From contig CABTYO010000001.1 in NCBI GenBank assembly GCA_902489075.1, positions 160,991 to 224,990 of the forward strand: a DNA stretch of 64,000 nucleotides, read 5' to 3'. The translations under genes were made by a program, and so were the position numbers. Shown here piece after piece: positions 27,126 to 35,745 of this stretch. A model generated the notes under the pieces. That model was not told where the DNA came from. It saw only the letters and a program-made list of their open reading frames with translations, and ran no database searches. Source of the DNA: an uncultured Faecalicatena sp. (lineage in GTDB: Bacteria; Bacillota; Clostridia; Lachnospirales; Lachnospiraceae). Numbering within the stretch: the first letter of the stretch is position 1; each line of letters begins with the position of its first letter.

Positions 27126-28592
27126 ATGAAAAAAGCAGGGATTTTGATGCCGGTATCTTCTCTTCCGTCCAGAACGGGAGTGGGGGAACTGGGAAAAGAG
27201 ACATACCGCTTTATCGAATTGTTAAAAGAAAACGGCGCGAAGATCTGGCAGATCCTGCCTTTGAATCCGGTCGGATACGGGAACTCCCCGTATCAGCCGT
27301 ATTCTTCCTGCGCAGGAGACGAGCTGTACATCAGCCTGGATGCGCTCTGCGAGGAAGGGCTGCTAGAGGAGCTGCCCCCGGCATTTCGGGAAATAGAAAA
27401 GACGGTAGACTACGATGCGGTCCGTGCATTTAAAGAGCCGTATTTACGCGAGGCTTTCCGTAATTTCAGTGAAAAAGAGTGGCTCCAGGAAGAGGAGTAT
27501 CAGGAATTTGCCTCCCAGGAATGGGTCTATGAGTATGGCGTGTTCCGTGCACTGAAAGCGGCAAACGGCGGAGTCTGCTGGAACGAGTGGAAACAGGAGG
27601 ATAAGGACTGGCCAAAGAAACGTACCGAATTATCTGCGGAGATCGAGCTGGAGGCACAGTACCAAATGTTCCTGCAATACCTGTTCTACCGCCAGTGGAT
27701 GCAGGTAAAAACCGCAGCCAATGAAAGCGGAATCGAGATCATGGGAGACGTGCCGTTCTATGTGGGCGTGGATTCCGTGGATGTGTGGGCAGGAAAAGAT
27801 AACTTCCTTCTCGATACAGACGGAAGACCGATCTTCATCGCCGGAGTCCCACCGGATTATTTCAGTGCGACAGGCCAAAGATGGGGCAACCCGATCTATG
27901 ACTGGGACTATATGAAGGAAAAGGATTATCAGTTCTGGGTAGATCGGATCGGCTACAGCAGCCGTCTGTTCGACATCATCAGGATCGATCATTTCCGTGC
28001 ATTTGACACCTTCTGGAAGATTCCGGCATCCTGTCCGACAGCCGTCGAGGGAGAATGGATCGAGGCGCCGGGATATGAGGTGATCGATACCCTGAAAGCA
28101 AAGATCAAAGGGCTGAACCTGGTGGCAGAAGACCTGGGCGATCTGAGACCGGAAGTACTGGAGCTGAAAGACCACTATCAGTTAAAGGGAATGAAGGTCC
28201 TTGTATTTTCCATAGAGACAGGTGGAAAATACGCTTATGACAGCTTCCATGATGTGGAAAATATGATCATCTATACAGGCACACATGACAATGATACACT
28301 GATGGAATGGTACGGCGGCCTGACGATTGCTGCAAAAAGAAAAGTCCGTCAGTTCCTGAAACGAAAAGGGTATAAACAGGGTTCTGTCCACGACAGGCTG
28401 GTTGCTTACGCGCTGGACTGTAAGGCTGAATATGCGATCCTTCCGATGGCGGATATCCTGGGCCTGGGAAAAGAAGGGCATATGAACACGCCGGGAACCG
28501 TCGGATCTCCGAACTGGGAGTGGCGGATGCCTGGGTTTGAAGAGGCGGAAAAGATGCTGAAGCGTTACCGGGGATTGATTGAGAACCGATAG
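27126..28592 (+). CDS. malQ: 4-alpha-glucanotransferase (amylomaltase, GH77)
   Basis: The cytoplasmic enzyme transfers alpha-1,4-glucan segments between maltodextrins, making chains long enough for the phosphorylase. It opens with GILMPVSSLPSRTGVGELG and WQILPLNPVGYGNSPYQPYS, both hallmarks of GH77. The catalytic residues are nucleophile D288 (IIRIDHFRAF), acid/base E335 (LVAEDLGDL) and D388 (TGTHDNDTLM). The length of 488 residues is that of bacterial MalQ. AAGGAG precedes ATG 27126. It is probably co-transcribed with glgP (77-base gap) and ends at a terminator. Confidence 0.93.
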   Translation: MKKAGILMPVSSLPSRTGVGELGKETYRFIELLKENGAKIWQILPLNPVGYGNSPYQPYSSCAGDELYISLDALCEEGLLEELPPAFREIEKTVDYDAVRAFKEPYLREAFRNFSEKEWLQEEEYQEFASQEWVYEYGVFRALKAANGGVCWNEWKQEDKDWPKKRTELSAEIELEAQYQMFLQYLFYRQWMQVKTAANESGIEIMGDVPFYVGVDSVDVWAGKDNFLLDTDGRPIFIAGVPPDYFSATGQRWGNPIYDWDYMKEKDYQFWVDRIGYSSRLFDIIRIDHFRAFDTFWKIPASCPTAVEGEWIEAPGYEVIDTLKAKIKGLNLVAEDLGDLRPEVLELKDHYQLKGMKVLVFSIETGGKYAYDSFHDVENMIIYTGTHDNDTLMEWYGGLTIAAKRKVRQFLKRKGYKQGSVHDRLVAYALDCKAEYAILPMADILGLGKEGHMNTPGTVGSPNWEWRMPGFEEAEKMLKRYRGLIENR

Positions 28593-28603
28593 GATGTGAA
28601 AAG

Positions 28604-28645
28604 AAAAGGGCATGTATATCTGTGGGAAGATCCATGCCCTTTTTA
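28604..28645 (+). terminator. Terminator after malQ
   Basis: AAAAGGGCATG (28604-28614) pairs with CATGCCCTTTT (28633-28643) and continues into Ts, so the following glycosidase gene needs its own promoter or read-through. Confidence 0.85.
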
Positions 28646-28755
28646 TATACCCGAAAATAGGAAAAAACGCCGGAATACGCTTGGAAAATGGCGATTCGCG
28701 GCTTGCTGATATATTTTTTGAGAATGGAAAGATTGAAAGCTAACAGGAGGCAGGC

Positions 28756-30510
28756 ATGGAATTTACAGCAGTTTATCACAAGACATCAGAGCAGATGAGC
28801 TATGCACTGGATGAGAATGACCTGGTCGTGAACTTGAAGACAGGGTACGACGTAAAACAGGTCTTTATCCATTATGGCGACCCATATGACGCCGGGATTT
28901 TAGGCGGCTGTGAGGTATGGCATGGAAAACGGGAGGAAATCTGCTATAAGAAGCGTCTTCGTCATCAGCTTTGGTGGACGACCACGTTGAGGCCGCAGTA
29001 TAAGCGGTGCAAGTACTATTTTGAACTGCATACGGACCAGGAAGTGTGGTATTATTTAGAGGATGGATTTCTTACTGAAGAGCAGTTGAACATGGAAGGC
29101 AGAATGCTCCAGTGTTTTACCGTGCCGTGGATGAATCCGGCGGATATAAACAGGACCCCAGAGTGGGTGAATGATACGATCTGGTATCAGATTTTCCCGG
29201 ACCGTTTCTGTAATGGAACACCGGAGAAAAATACACCGGATATAAAGCCCTGGCAGACAGGCTGTGTGAAAAATGAGGAACGCTATGGCGGTAATCTGGA
29301 AGGAATCCGTCAGAAGCTGCCTTATTTAAGAGAATTGGGGATTACAGGAATCTATCTCAATCCGATCATGGAGGCAGAGTCCAACCACAAATATGATACA
29401 AAGGATTATACAAAGATCGATCCTCATTTTGGAGAGAAAGAAGATTTTACAAGACTGGTAAAAGAGGCACATGGGCAGGGAATCAGAGTGATGGTAGATG
29501 CGGTATTCAATCACTGCGGACGGCAATTCGCTCCGTGGCAGGACGTGCTTAAAAAGGGGCAGAACTCCCCTTATGCAGACTGGTTCATGATAAATGACTG
29601 GTCCCTTTTGAACAAAAGGGCGGATACCAGGGATGGCAGATTTTATTCCTTTGCGTTTACGGATGGAATGCCGAAAATCAATACGAATAATGAAGAAGTG
29701 GTTTCCTATTTCTGCAAAGTATGTGAAGACTGGATTCTCGATTATGATATTGATGGAATCCGTTTTGATGTGGGAAATGAAGTGTCTCACCGTTTCCTGA
29801 GACGCCTTCGGGAACACTTAAAGGGCCTCAAGCCGGATATTTACCTGCTGGGAGAAATCTGGCACGATGCAGGTCCGTGGCTTAACGGGGATGAGTATGA
29901 TTCTGTTATGAATTACCCACTGATGAGCGGCATCCACGATTTTTTCCTGGATGCGGACCTTAATAAGCTGGAGTTTGAATATATGGTGAACCGCTGTTAT
30001 ACGATGTATATGCAGCAGAATAATAATGTGATGTTCAACCTTCTGGATTCACACGATACAGAACGCCTGATGAACCGATTCCATAATCTGGACATTTTTT
30101 ATCAACAGCTCGCAATCCTGTTCACCATGCCGGGAAGCCCCTGCATTTATTATGGCACGGAAATCGCGATGGAGGGCGGATTTGACCCGGACTGCCGCAG
30201 GTGTATGCCCTGGGATGAGATTGATTCCAGAGAAAATCAGACACGTATCGGGGCTGTGCGCACTCTGATCGAGATGAGAAAAAAGGAGGATGCATGCAGA
30301 AGCCTGTATTTCCACTTCCCGGATGAGTATTCCCAGAAACGATGTGTGGAATATATCAAGCTGGATGCACAGGGGCGGGAAATCGAAGTTCTGCTCAACT
30401 GTTCGGCAGAGGAAATGGAAGTGAAAGCTGGGGGAGAAGTCTTGTTTGGCCGAAATTTCTCAGGCGGAATCCTGGGAGAGAACGGGACACTGATCCGAAG
30501 GAAACAATAA
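28756..30510 (+). CDS. GH13_20-like alpha-glycosidase (neopullulanase / cyclomaltodextrinase type)
   Basis: The 584-residue protein has an N-terminal beta-sandwich (about 1-125) of the dimerising CBM34-like type, then a GH13 barrel that begins at WVNDTIWYQIFPDRFCNG. The catalytic residues are D338 (DGIRFDVGNE), E367 (LLGEIWHD) and D434 (LLDSHDTERL). It lacks a signal peptide, so it should cut imported cyclodextrins or short maltodextrins inside the cell. AGGAGG precedes ATG 28756. A terminator separates it from malQ, but it clearly belongs to the same alpha-glucan locus. Subfamily specificity (neopullulanase, maltogenic amylase or cyclomaltodextrinase) cannot be resolved by eye. Confidence 0.87.
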   Translation: MEFTAVYHKTSEQMSYALDENDLVVNLKTGYDVKQVFIHYGDPYDAGILGGCEVWHGKREEICYKKRLRHQLWWTTTLRPQYKRCKYYFELHTDQEVWYYLEDGFLTEEQLNMEGRMLQCFTVPWMNPADINRTPEWVNDTIWYQIFPDRFCNGTPEKNTPDIKPWQTGCVKNEERYGGNLEGIRQKLPYLRELGITGIYLNPIMEAESNHKYDTKDYTKIDPHFGEKEDFTRLVKEAHGQGIRVMVDAVFNHCGRQFAPWQDVLKKGQNSPYADWFMINDWSLLNKRADTRDGRFYSFAFTDGMPKINTNNEEVVSYFCKVCEDWILDYDIDGIRFDVGNEVSHRFLRRLREHLKGLKPDIYLLGEIWHDAGPWLNGDEYDSVMNYPLMSGIHDFFLDADLNKLEFEYMVNRCYTMYMQQNNNVMFNLLDSHDTERLMNRFHNLDIFYQQLAILFTMPGSPCIYYGTEIAMEGGFDPDCRRCMPWDEIDSRENQTRIGAVRTLIEMRKKEDACRSLYFHFPDEYSQKRCVEYIKLDAQGREIEVLLNCSAEEMEVKAGGEVLFGRNFSGGILGENGTLIRRKQ

Positions 30511-30601
30511 CATAGCATACAATATAATTAAATTGGAACCCCATTGAGGAAGTAACGAAGCGGATTGGATATATCCGATTTGACTAGTAAGGAGAACGTA
30601 G

Positions 30602-31222
30602 ATGGATAATATTACACGAAGAGATTCCGGCATGGCATATATATCAGATGATGCCGTTATGGAGGAACAGAAAGTATGCAGGAAGATTTTGCAAAAGCTG
30701 AATTTTATGGACCGCTCGGATTTTGACGGGATCGTCAGGACGGTGAAAGAGCTGTTGGGAGAATCCGAGGATGCATTTATCAATCCTCCATTTTACTGTG
30801 ACTATGGTTCCCATATTAAAGTGGGAAAGAATTTTTTCGCAAATTATAACTGTACAATCATTGACGTTGCCCCGGTAACCATTGGGGATAACTGTCAACT
30901 GGCTCCTAATGTGGCTATTTATACGGCGGGACACCCGGTACATCCTGTTTCCAGAAATTCCATGTACGAGTATGGAATCGAGGTGACGATCGGAGATAAT
31001 GTGTGGATCGGCGGAAATACCGTGATCCTGCCCGGTGTACACATCGGGAGCAATACGGTAATCGGCGCAGGGAGCGTGGTCACAAAAGATATTCCGGACT
31101 GGTGCGTGGCAGCGGGGAATCCATGTAAGGTCGTGAGGAAGATCACGGAAGAGGATAAGAAGTATTACTATAAGGACAGGCAGTTTGATGACGAGGCCTG
31201 GGAAGTGATCAAAGGGCTTTAG
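30602..31222 (+). CDS. Sugar O-acetyltransferase, Maa/LacA family (left-handed beta-helix)
   Basis: The 206-residue cytoplasmic enzyme transfers acetyl from acetyl-CoA to a sugar such as maltose or glucose. It has the N-terminal helical Mac domain (about 15-60) and then hexapeptide repeats of a left-handed beta-helix (IGDNCQLAPNVAIYTAGHPV, with the catalytic-type histidine; IGDNVWIGGNTVILPGVHIG; IGAGSVVTKDIP). The C-terminal GNPCKVVRKI is typical of the family. AAGGAG precedes ATG 30602. It ends the alpha-glucan locus, so maltose or glucose detoxification is plausible, but the acceptor is not certain. Confidence 0.88.
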   Translation: MDNITRRDSGMAYISDDAVMEEQKVCRKILQKLNFMDRSDFDGIVRTVKELLGESEDAFINPPFYCDYGSHIKVGKNFFANYNCTIIDVAPVTIGDNCQLAPNVAIYTAGHPVHPVSRNSMYEYGIEVTIGDNVWIGGNTVILPGVHIGSNTVIGAGSVVTKDIPDWCVAAGNPCKVVRKITEEDKKYYYKDRQFDDEAWEVIKGL

Positions 31223-31340
31223 GGAGTGTTTGAAAGCGCATTTCCGGTATCTGTAAACTTCACTCTTGTAGGAGATGGGGCCAGATTTAAATAATGGTAA
31301 AAGTCATTTTGGTATAAGGCTAAGATCTACTTTATTCTAA

Positions 31341-31386
31341 AAAGAGCAGCACAAAGTCGGAAAGAGGTACGACTTTGTGCTGTTTT
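31341..31386. terminator. Bidirectional terminator between convergent genes
   Basis: CAGCACAAAGTCG (31347-31359) pairs perfectly with CGACTTTGTGCTG (31370-31382), with As on the left and Ts on the right, serving both the acetyltransferase transcript and the minus-strand gene that ends at 31385. Confidence 0.85.
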
Positions 31387-32200
31387 ACGTAGAAACGTTC
31401 ATCACCCCAAATGCAGAGCCGACAGATTTCCCAGCTAAAAGCAGTTTCTTTACTTTACGCTGCAGAGACGTACGTTCAGGTAATTGTTCAGGAACCGTGT
31501 CCAATGGCTTTTGGAACAGCCAGCTTATATATTTGCGGTCTTCTTTATTTACACTGACAATTTTAAATCTACGCCGAAAATTGGCTATATTTGAGGAAGC
31601 AGGCAATAACTGGTTTAGCACAGGCGACAGAAGCCATGAATCGCAGGTATACTTCGTGTACTGATACTCTGGATAATAGGTCTGAAAAAACAGGTCTGCC
31701 TGATTGAGGGAATCATCGACTGCATCACTTGAAAAGACTGCATCAGATGGAATATGGATGGCAATTGCTTGTTCCCCGTCATATTCGCTGAACTGATATT
31801 CTAAATCTCCAATCCGGAAAAGCTCCATGCTGATATGACGGTATGCCCACCATGCGCGGTCAAAATATTTACGTCCATTTTTCTTCTCGCACTCATCAAT
31901 AAATCTTGAAAAACATTTCATCGTTGCAAGAAAAACAGATTCCGGGATTTCTTTTTCCTGGTATCGGTCATACAGGCGTCTGGCACATTCTAATTCACAG
32001 AATAATAGATGCAGTTGATCGGTATCGTCCTGGAAATATTCTTCTAATTCCTGACAGGCAGTGTGTGCCGTTTTTATGTCCGTCAAGCGGTTTAGGTAAG
32101 GGGCTATTTCGCTGATCTTTATTTCTTTGTTCAGCGCGTTCAGCTTTTGGACTATTTCAGACTGTAACTCAATCTTCTGGTATAGTTCCACTCTGTTCAT
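31385..32200 (-). CDS. Acyltransferase-domain protein (GNAT-like, DUF5596 type)
   Basis: This 271-residue soluble protein resembles a Lachnospiraceae family annotated as acyltransferase domain-containing protein, with a helical N-terminal part (about 1-125) and a GNAT-like C-terminal part (about 130-260; VFSSDAVDDSLNQADLFFQ, WLLSPVLNQLLPASSNIANF). I do not see a clear acetyl-CoA pyrophosphate loop (Q/RxxGxG/A), so catalysis is uncertain. AAGGAG precedes ATG 32200. It is a single-gene unit, convergent with the acetyltransferase, and is more AT-rich than the glucan genes. The family assignment is from memory of similar sequences. Confidence 0.55.
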   Translation of the reverse strand: MNRVELYQKIELQSEIVQKLNALNKEIKISEIAPYLNRLTDIKTAHTACQELEEYFQDDTDQLHLLFCELECARRLYDRYQEKEIPESVFLATMKCFSRFIDECEKKNGRKYFDRAWWAYRHISMELFRIGDLEYQFSEYDGEQAIAIHIPSDAVFSSDAVDDSLNQADLFFQTYYPEYQYTKYTCDSWLLSPVLNQLLPASSNIANFRRRFKIVSVNKEDRKYISWLFQKPLDTVPEQLPERTSLQRKVKKLLLAGKSVGSAFGVMNVST

Positions 32201-32463
32201 GCGGTTTCTCCTTGTACTTTAGTAGTGGCTGTGTTTGGGATTCGTTAGATATTTTCTGTTGAACAGATTGTATCATAATTCCTAAGCTCGTGGAAGACAT
32301 TGCACATACCAAAGAAAGAATCTTCAACTATTCATATTACACAATTATTGTGTATGATATAAAGACGGTTAGCAAAGGCAATTTTGCGGAGGCGGGGATT
32401 ATTATAATCTCTTATCTCGGCGTCAGTTTATGATAATAGATATAAAGATTGGGGGAAAAGATA

Positions 32464-32877
32464 TTGAAAACAGTATATCCAGTATTATTTACAAAAACAG
32501 AATCAAATATTTTAGTAGAAGTTCCTGAACTGGAAATTTTAACAGAAGGAACGGATATGAATAACGCTATTGATATGGCAAGAGATGCAATAGAACTAAA
32601 ATGCGTGTCTATGGAAGATAATGAAAAAGAAATTCCAAAACCATCTGATATGTTAGATGTTAATAGCGGAACTTTTTCAGAGGAAGGAAAGACGGTAGTA
32701 TCATTTGTTGATATCGATTCTACAGAATATCGGAAGAAAATAGATACTAAAGTGGTTAGAAAGAACGTGTCGCTTCCAAGTTGGTTAAACTATGAAGCTG
32801 ATAGAGCAGGAATTAATGTGTCAAGAGTAGGGCAGGAAGCATTGATGAATACTTTAGGAGTATCGAGAAAAATATAG
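32464..32877 (+). CDS. HicB-family antitoxin-like protein, no HicA partner visible
   Basis: The 137-residue product has the HicB layout: a partial RNase H-like domain (YPVLFTKTESNILVEVPELE, then ATDMNNAIDMARDAIEL-like spacing) and a C-terminal ribbon-helix-helix segment (VRKNVSLPSWLNYEADRAG). A TTG at 32464 is the best start, because GGGGGA lies eight bases before it and the product then begins like other HicB proteins; an earlier TTG at 32449 lacks a site. No hicA gene, which would encode a roughly 60-residue mRNA interferase with a catalytic histidine, is visible on either side. It may be an orphan regulator or antitoxin remnant. It begins an AT-rich accessory block. Confidence 0.72.
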   Translation: MKTVYPVLFTKTESNILVEVPELEILTEGTDMNNAIDMARDAIELKCVSMEDNEKEIPKPSDMLDVNSGTFSEEGKTVVSFVDIDSTEYRKKIDTKVVRKNVSLPSWLNYEADRAGINVSRVGQEALMNTLGVSRKI

Positions 32878-33001
32878 CAGCACCTGGGAAGTTTCGAACT
32901 TCAATGCCGGAGAGACATAAATAGCGAAGCGGATTCTTAATATTCACTTTTACATTTGGAAATTAATAGAAAGCTGAGTGTTTTTTTACGGTACAGGATA
33001 A

Positions 33002-33048
33002 AAAAGCAGAACAAAATCAAGTGATACGATTTTGTTCTGCTTTTATTA
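33002..33048 (+). terminator. Terminator after the HicB-like gene
   Basis: AAAAGCAGAACAAAATC (33002-33018) pairs fully with GATTTTGTTCTGCTTTT (33028-33044). T-rich sequence follows. Confidence 0.85.
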
Positions 33049-33237
33049 TGGGACGGATAGAACCTGTAGAGTATGTTTCCGTTTCTCAGTAGAGAAAGGA
33101 ATTCACTTGCACATACGAAGTGGATGTGTAAATATCATTTCATCTTCACCTCAGAAAAATACATGACCAAAAAGCTTGACAGATAAGGATCTATGTTTAG
33201 TGTAAAATAAAATTTTGCAACTTTCTCCAAAAAGCGC

Positions 33238-33266
33238 TTGCAAAAAACAGATATACATGTTATGAT
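33238..33266 (+). promoter_or_regulatory. Promoter of the four-gene accessory operon
   Basis: TTGCAA (33238-33243) and TATGAT (33261-33266) are separated by 17 bases. Between this and the first ATG at 33330 lies a short tandem repeat of an ACATACATAAA-like unit (33269-33297). The rest of the 450-base gap after the HicB-like gene shows only the terminator. Confidence 0.5.
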
Positions 33267-33329
33267 CACATACATAAAACATACATAAAACATACAGATT
33301 GCAAAGACGATTCACGGAGGTAATTTACA

Positions 33330-33812
33330 ATGGGAAGGACTATAGCAGTAAGAGGGAAGAAAGAGATAGTGGCCATATTTATTAAGTATAGCAGACTATC
33401 AGGGAATCAGGATCAGGGAAGGCCTCAGTCAGCAGCAGATTTTGTCAGATATGTGGCAGGGCTTCCTATGAATGAGGAGACAAAGGCTAAGCTTAAAGCA
33501 GCATCAAAGCTTCCAGTAGATGTAAGTGATATTGACGATTGTTCAGTTCCCCTGTCGATTAAAATTATCGTGGATGTTTCAGATGAAGAGTGGGATAAGG
33601 CAATGGGGGTTTTTAAGTTTGTATTCGATCTAAAAAACATCCATATGCCCTATTTTTTAAAAGTTGCAGGAAAAGCATGTATTGAAAGTCTTGAAGAACA
33701 GAATGCTGAGCTTGGGATTATTGAAGAAAAAGGAGTAGAAGCATTTTCCAGACTCAGTACAGATGAGAAACTTATTGAGATATATAAGCTCTTAGTTGAA
33801 AGGAGAGGATAA
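33330..33812 (+). CDS. Unrecognised 160-residue soluble protein, first gene of accessory operon
   Basis: I do not recognise a family. The protein has no signal peptide or membrane segment. It begins RTIAVRGKKEIVAIFIKYS, has an acidic middle (VDVSDIDDCSVPLSIKIIVD) and ends in amphipathic helices (SRLSTDEKLIEIYKLLVE). ACGGAGG precedes ATG 33330. Only two bases separate its stop from the next gene, so they are co-translated. The operon is clearly more AT-rich than the flanking metabolic genes, which suggests horizontal transfer. Proposing a function would be guessing. Confidence 0.6.
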   Translation: MGRTIAVRGKKEIVAIFIKYSRLSGNQDQGRPQSAADFVRYVAGLPMNEETKAKLKAASKLPVDVSDIDDCSVPLSIKIIVDVSDEEWDKAMGVFKFVFDLKNIHMPYFLKVAGKACIESLEEQNAELGIIEEKGVEAFSRLSTDEKLIEIYKLLVERRG

Positions 33813-33814
33813 AT

Positions 33815-34009
33815 ATGATACCTGTGCAACAATTAACGAAAAAAGATGTAGAGTGCTTGCGAAGAAAGAAATACGGCACAAATAAAAAAAGCATATCCAT
33901 AACGCAGCAAGAGGTTGAAGATATGCAAAAGCATCTGCAGACCTTGTATTGTGGCGGCGTTCAGATGAGTTTTGCTGAGAAAATAGCATTCAGAAACAAG
34001 GAATACTAA
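33815..34009 (+). CDS. Unrecognised 64-residue basic protein, second gene of accessory operon
   Basis: This small soluble protein is rich in Lys and Gln (TKKDVECLRRKKYGTNKKSI) with a probable helix-turn-helix-sized helical content, but I see no defined motif. GAAAGGAGAGG lies just upstream of ATG 33815, inside the end of the previous gene, and the next gene begins 15 bases after its stop. The strong ribosome site and tight spacing support a real gene. It could be a small regulator or partner of its neighbours; nothing more can be said. Confidence 0.55.
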   Translation: MIPVQQLTKKDVECLRRKKYGTNKKSISITQQEVEDMQKHLQTLYCGGVQMSFAEKIAFRNKEY

Positions 34010-34024
34010 TATAAGGGAGGTCCT

Positions 34025-34591
34025 ATGAATAAAAAGGAAGCAAAGCGTATGTTTATTACATACCTTAAAGAAAGAAATATTAAATTTCATGAGTATTTTT
34101 CGGATGGAGAAGTTAGTATTTATATGCTATTTACGGGGTATGAGAAATGTCCAGATATGGTTCTAGAATCCAGCGTCTTCTTCTATGAATCCAGTTTAGA
34201 ATCCAGAGTATATTATAATGCCAATGCTGCTAACTGGATTAAAAAATCTGATGACTTATCAGATATGTATAGATTGCTGAATTATATTAATGCGAAGGTA
34301 TGGCCTTTCACCCATGATGGCCTTGGTGGGGAATTATATAAACCGCACCATCTCCAGACGCCGCGTTTTTATATAACTGAGGATGGAAATTATGATCTTA
34401 CGGCTACTACAGTAATAGATTATGATCATTTTGAAATGGCTCCTCTTGAAACGGAGGATTACTGTACTGCGGCAATTCCTAAACTGATGAATAAGTTATC
34501 ACTTCCATTGTTCTTTTTGCTCGAACATCAGATATCGGTTGATGAAAGCATTGCCGTGATAAAAAGCGAAGTGTTGAATAAGGCTTCTTAA
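34025..34591 (+). CDS. Unrecognised 188-residue protein, YbjN/chaperone-like outline
   Basis: The soluble protein starts with a basic helix (NKKEAKRMFITYLKERNIKF), then shows alternating strands (EVSIYMLFTGY, SSVFFYESSLESRVYYN) and helices (WIKKSDDLSDMYRLLNYINA). That alpha-beta-beta-beta-alpha order resembles the YbjN / type III chaperone-like fold, but I cannot confirm homology. GGGAGG precedes ATG 34025. It is the third of four tightly spaced genes in the accessory operon. Similar stand-alone proteins occur as immunity or bystander genes in toxin-type loci, which is only an analogy. Confidence 0.55.
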   Translation: MNKKEAKRMFITYLKERNIKFHEYFSDGEVSIYMLFTGYEKCPDMVLESSVFFYESSLESRVYYNANAANWIKKSDDLSDMYRLLNYINAKVWPFTHDGLGGELYKPHHLQTPRFYITEDGNYDLTATTVIDYDHFEMAPLETEDYCTAAIPKLMNKLSLPLFFLLEHQISVDESIAVIKSEVLNKAS

Positions 34592-34612
34592 TTTTAGAAG
34601 GGAGTGGTTCTA

Positions 34613-35185
34613 TTGAAAAAAGAACTTGATGAAAAGTTGCAGTCAGAATTCTATTGGCTTAAGCAGCCTGAACTTGAAAAAGAAAGACCATTTGATTATG
34701 TTAAAGGCTATAGCAACTATGATAATTATGGCTTCGACGAAGTCTCAGATGGGTGGTATGAGCTGATACATGATCTTTGCTCTGAGATTACAGAGATTTA
34801 TAATAAGAGTGGTCAGCCTGTCACGATGAAGCTGGTTCAAGTTAAAAGCAAATTTGGCTGTTTACGCTGGTACTATAATCTACCCGGAAAAGAGATGGGA
34901 ATACATGCTTTTGATTCGTTGGGAGGCGGTAGTGTTCGTTTATGTCCTAAAGGCGAAACTGATTCTTTAGAAAGTAAAATTGCAGAGTGTGTTAAAAAAT
35001 ATGAAGCAAAGTCAGCAACCATATGCGAGTACTGCGGTGCTGATAATGCAGAACTTTGTAACGAACCGCCGGTGTTTAGGTGGGTAAGTACATTATGTCC
35101 TTCATGTAGGGATGCGAGAATTGCTCTTTATAATAAGAAAATAGAAGAGCGTGCTCAAAAAAGGAAAGAGGATTTTACGGAATAG
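34613..35185 (+). CDS. Zinc-ribbon-containing hypothetical protein, last gene of accessory operon
   Basis: The 190-residue product has two parts. Residues about 1-110 contain DGWYELIHDLCSEI and VQVKSKFGCLRWYYN, a pattern I recall from widespread phage- and toxin-locus hypotheticals (WxxIVxxL ... VKEKFGGLRFYY). The C-terminal part is a four-cysteine ribbon: CEYCGADNAELC, then TLCPSCRDAR. GGAG at good distance supports a TTG start at 34613; a GTG at 34604 overlaps that site and is less likely. It is followed by a terminator. Function is unknown; nucleic-acid or protein binding through the ribbon is possible. Confidence 0.6.
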   Translation: MKKELDEKLQSEFYWLKQPELEKERPFDYVKGYSNYDNYGFDEVSDGWYELIHDLCSEITEIYNKSGQPVTMKLVQVKSKFGCLRWYYNLPGKEMGIHAFDSLGGGSVRLCPKGETDSLESKIAECVKKYEAKSATICEYCGADNAELCNEPPVFRWVSTLCPSCRDARIALYNKKIEERAQKRKEDFTE

Positions 35186-35205
35186 TTGAATAAGGCATTA
35201 CTTGA

Positions 35206-35243
35206 TGGCAGTCACTTTGAAAGAGGTGGCTGTTATTTTTTTT
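35206..35243 (+). terminator. Terminator after the accessory operon
   Basis: A G-U-containing stem (GGCAGTCACTTT with AGAGGTGGCTGTT) is followed by nine Ts. Confidence 0.7.
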
Positions 35244-35321
35244 ACTTTTTTATCTGGAATGTTATTCCATCGTCTTCATCTGACAGGCTAAGGAAAAAAA
35301 ACAGCTAAGGTAAAAAAACAG

Positions 35322-35350
35322 TTGACATTCTCCCTTAAAAAATATATAAT
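35322..35350 (+). promoter_or_regulatory. Near-consensus sigma-70 promoter of the Fur-type operon
   Basis: TTGACA (35322-35327) and TATAAT (35345-35350) are separated by exactly 17 bases, a perfect consensus pair and the strongest promoter in the window. Confidence 0.85.
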
Positions 35351-35361
35351 GACTATGAAAT

Positions 35362-35376
35362 TGAAAATCATTATCA
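35362..35376 (+). promoter_or_regulatory. Fur box overlapping the transcription start
   Basis: TGAAAATCATTATCA matches the 7-1-7 Fur consensus TGATAATnATTATCA at 13 of its 14 defined positions. It lies 12 bases after the -10 box, where a bound Fur would block transcription when iron is plentiful. Confidence 0.75.
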
Positions 35377-35437
35377 AAATAAAAATCTAAGAACACATTA
35401 TTTAAGTACAGCACAGCCAGAGAGGAGGCAGCTTTTT

Positions 35438-35584
35438 ATGGGAACAGTGATTGTAGGTGCGGTTATTGTGGGAATCGTGGCACTGATTATCAGAGGCATG
35501 ATCCGCGATAAGAGGAATGGGAAATCCATTCATTGTGGCGGAGACTGTAAGCATTGCGGAGGACACTGCGGGCATCATGAGTAG
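35438..35584 (+). CDS. Small Cys-rich membrane protein, FeoB-associated type
   Basis: The 48-residue protein has one N-terminal transmembrane helix (GTVIVGAVIVGIVALIIRGM) and a Cys/His-rich cytoplasmic tail with C-G-G-D-C-K-H-C-G-G-H-C, the pattern of FeoB-associated Cys-rich membrane proteins, which probably bind iron or an Fe-S cluster. GAGGAGG precedes ATG 35438. No feoB is nearby, but the promoter and Fur box directly upstream fit a role in iron homeostasis. It is the first gene of the operon. Confidence 0.75.
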   Translation: MGTVIVGAVIVGIVALIIRGMIRDKRNGKSIHCGGDCKHCGGHCGHHE

Positions 35585-35745
35585 ACTTAAAAAAGGACGG
35601 AATTCCCTGCAGATTCATATTTTGGAATATAGAAAGATCATAGCGCTTATTGAGACCAGGAGCTTATTTGGAACAGATTGTTTCAAGACCCCTCAATCCC
35701 ATTAGGCGCTTTTTATTTGGAAAAATATTACATAACGAGGTGAAT

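Noticed and set aside
31236..31255. CcpA cre-like sequence (TGAAAGCGCATTTC)
   Set aside because: It lies between convergent transcription ends, not upstream of any gene, and matches the consensus only partly.
32262..32431. Open frame of about 50 codons before the HicB-like gene, considered as a HicA remnant
   Set aside because: The translation lacks the HicA dsRBD-like pattern and catalytic histidine; there is no ribosome site, so it was not listed.
33225..33250. Possible cre site on the minus strand overlapping the accessory-operon promoter
   Set aside because: The last conserved positions of the consensus do not match, so carbon-catabolite control is not supported.
33269..33297. Tandem ACATACATAAA repeats considered as a CRISPR or iteron array
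   Set aside because: There are only about two and a half short units, without spacers or a replication gene nearby.
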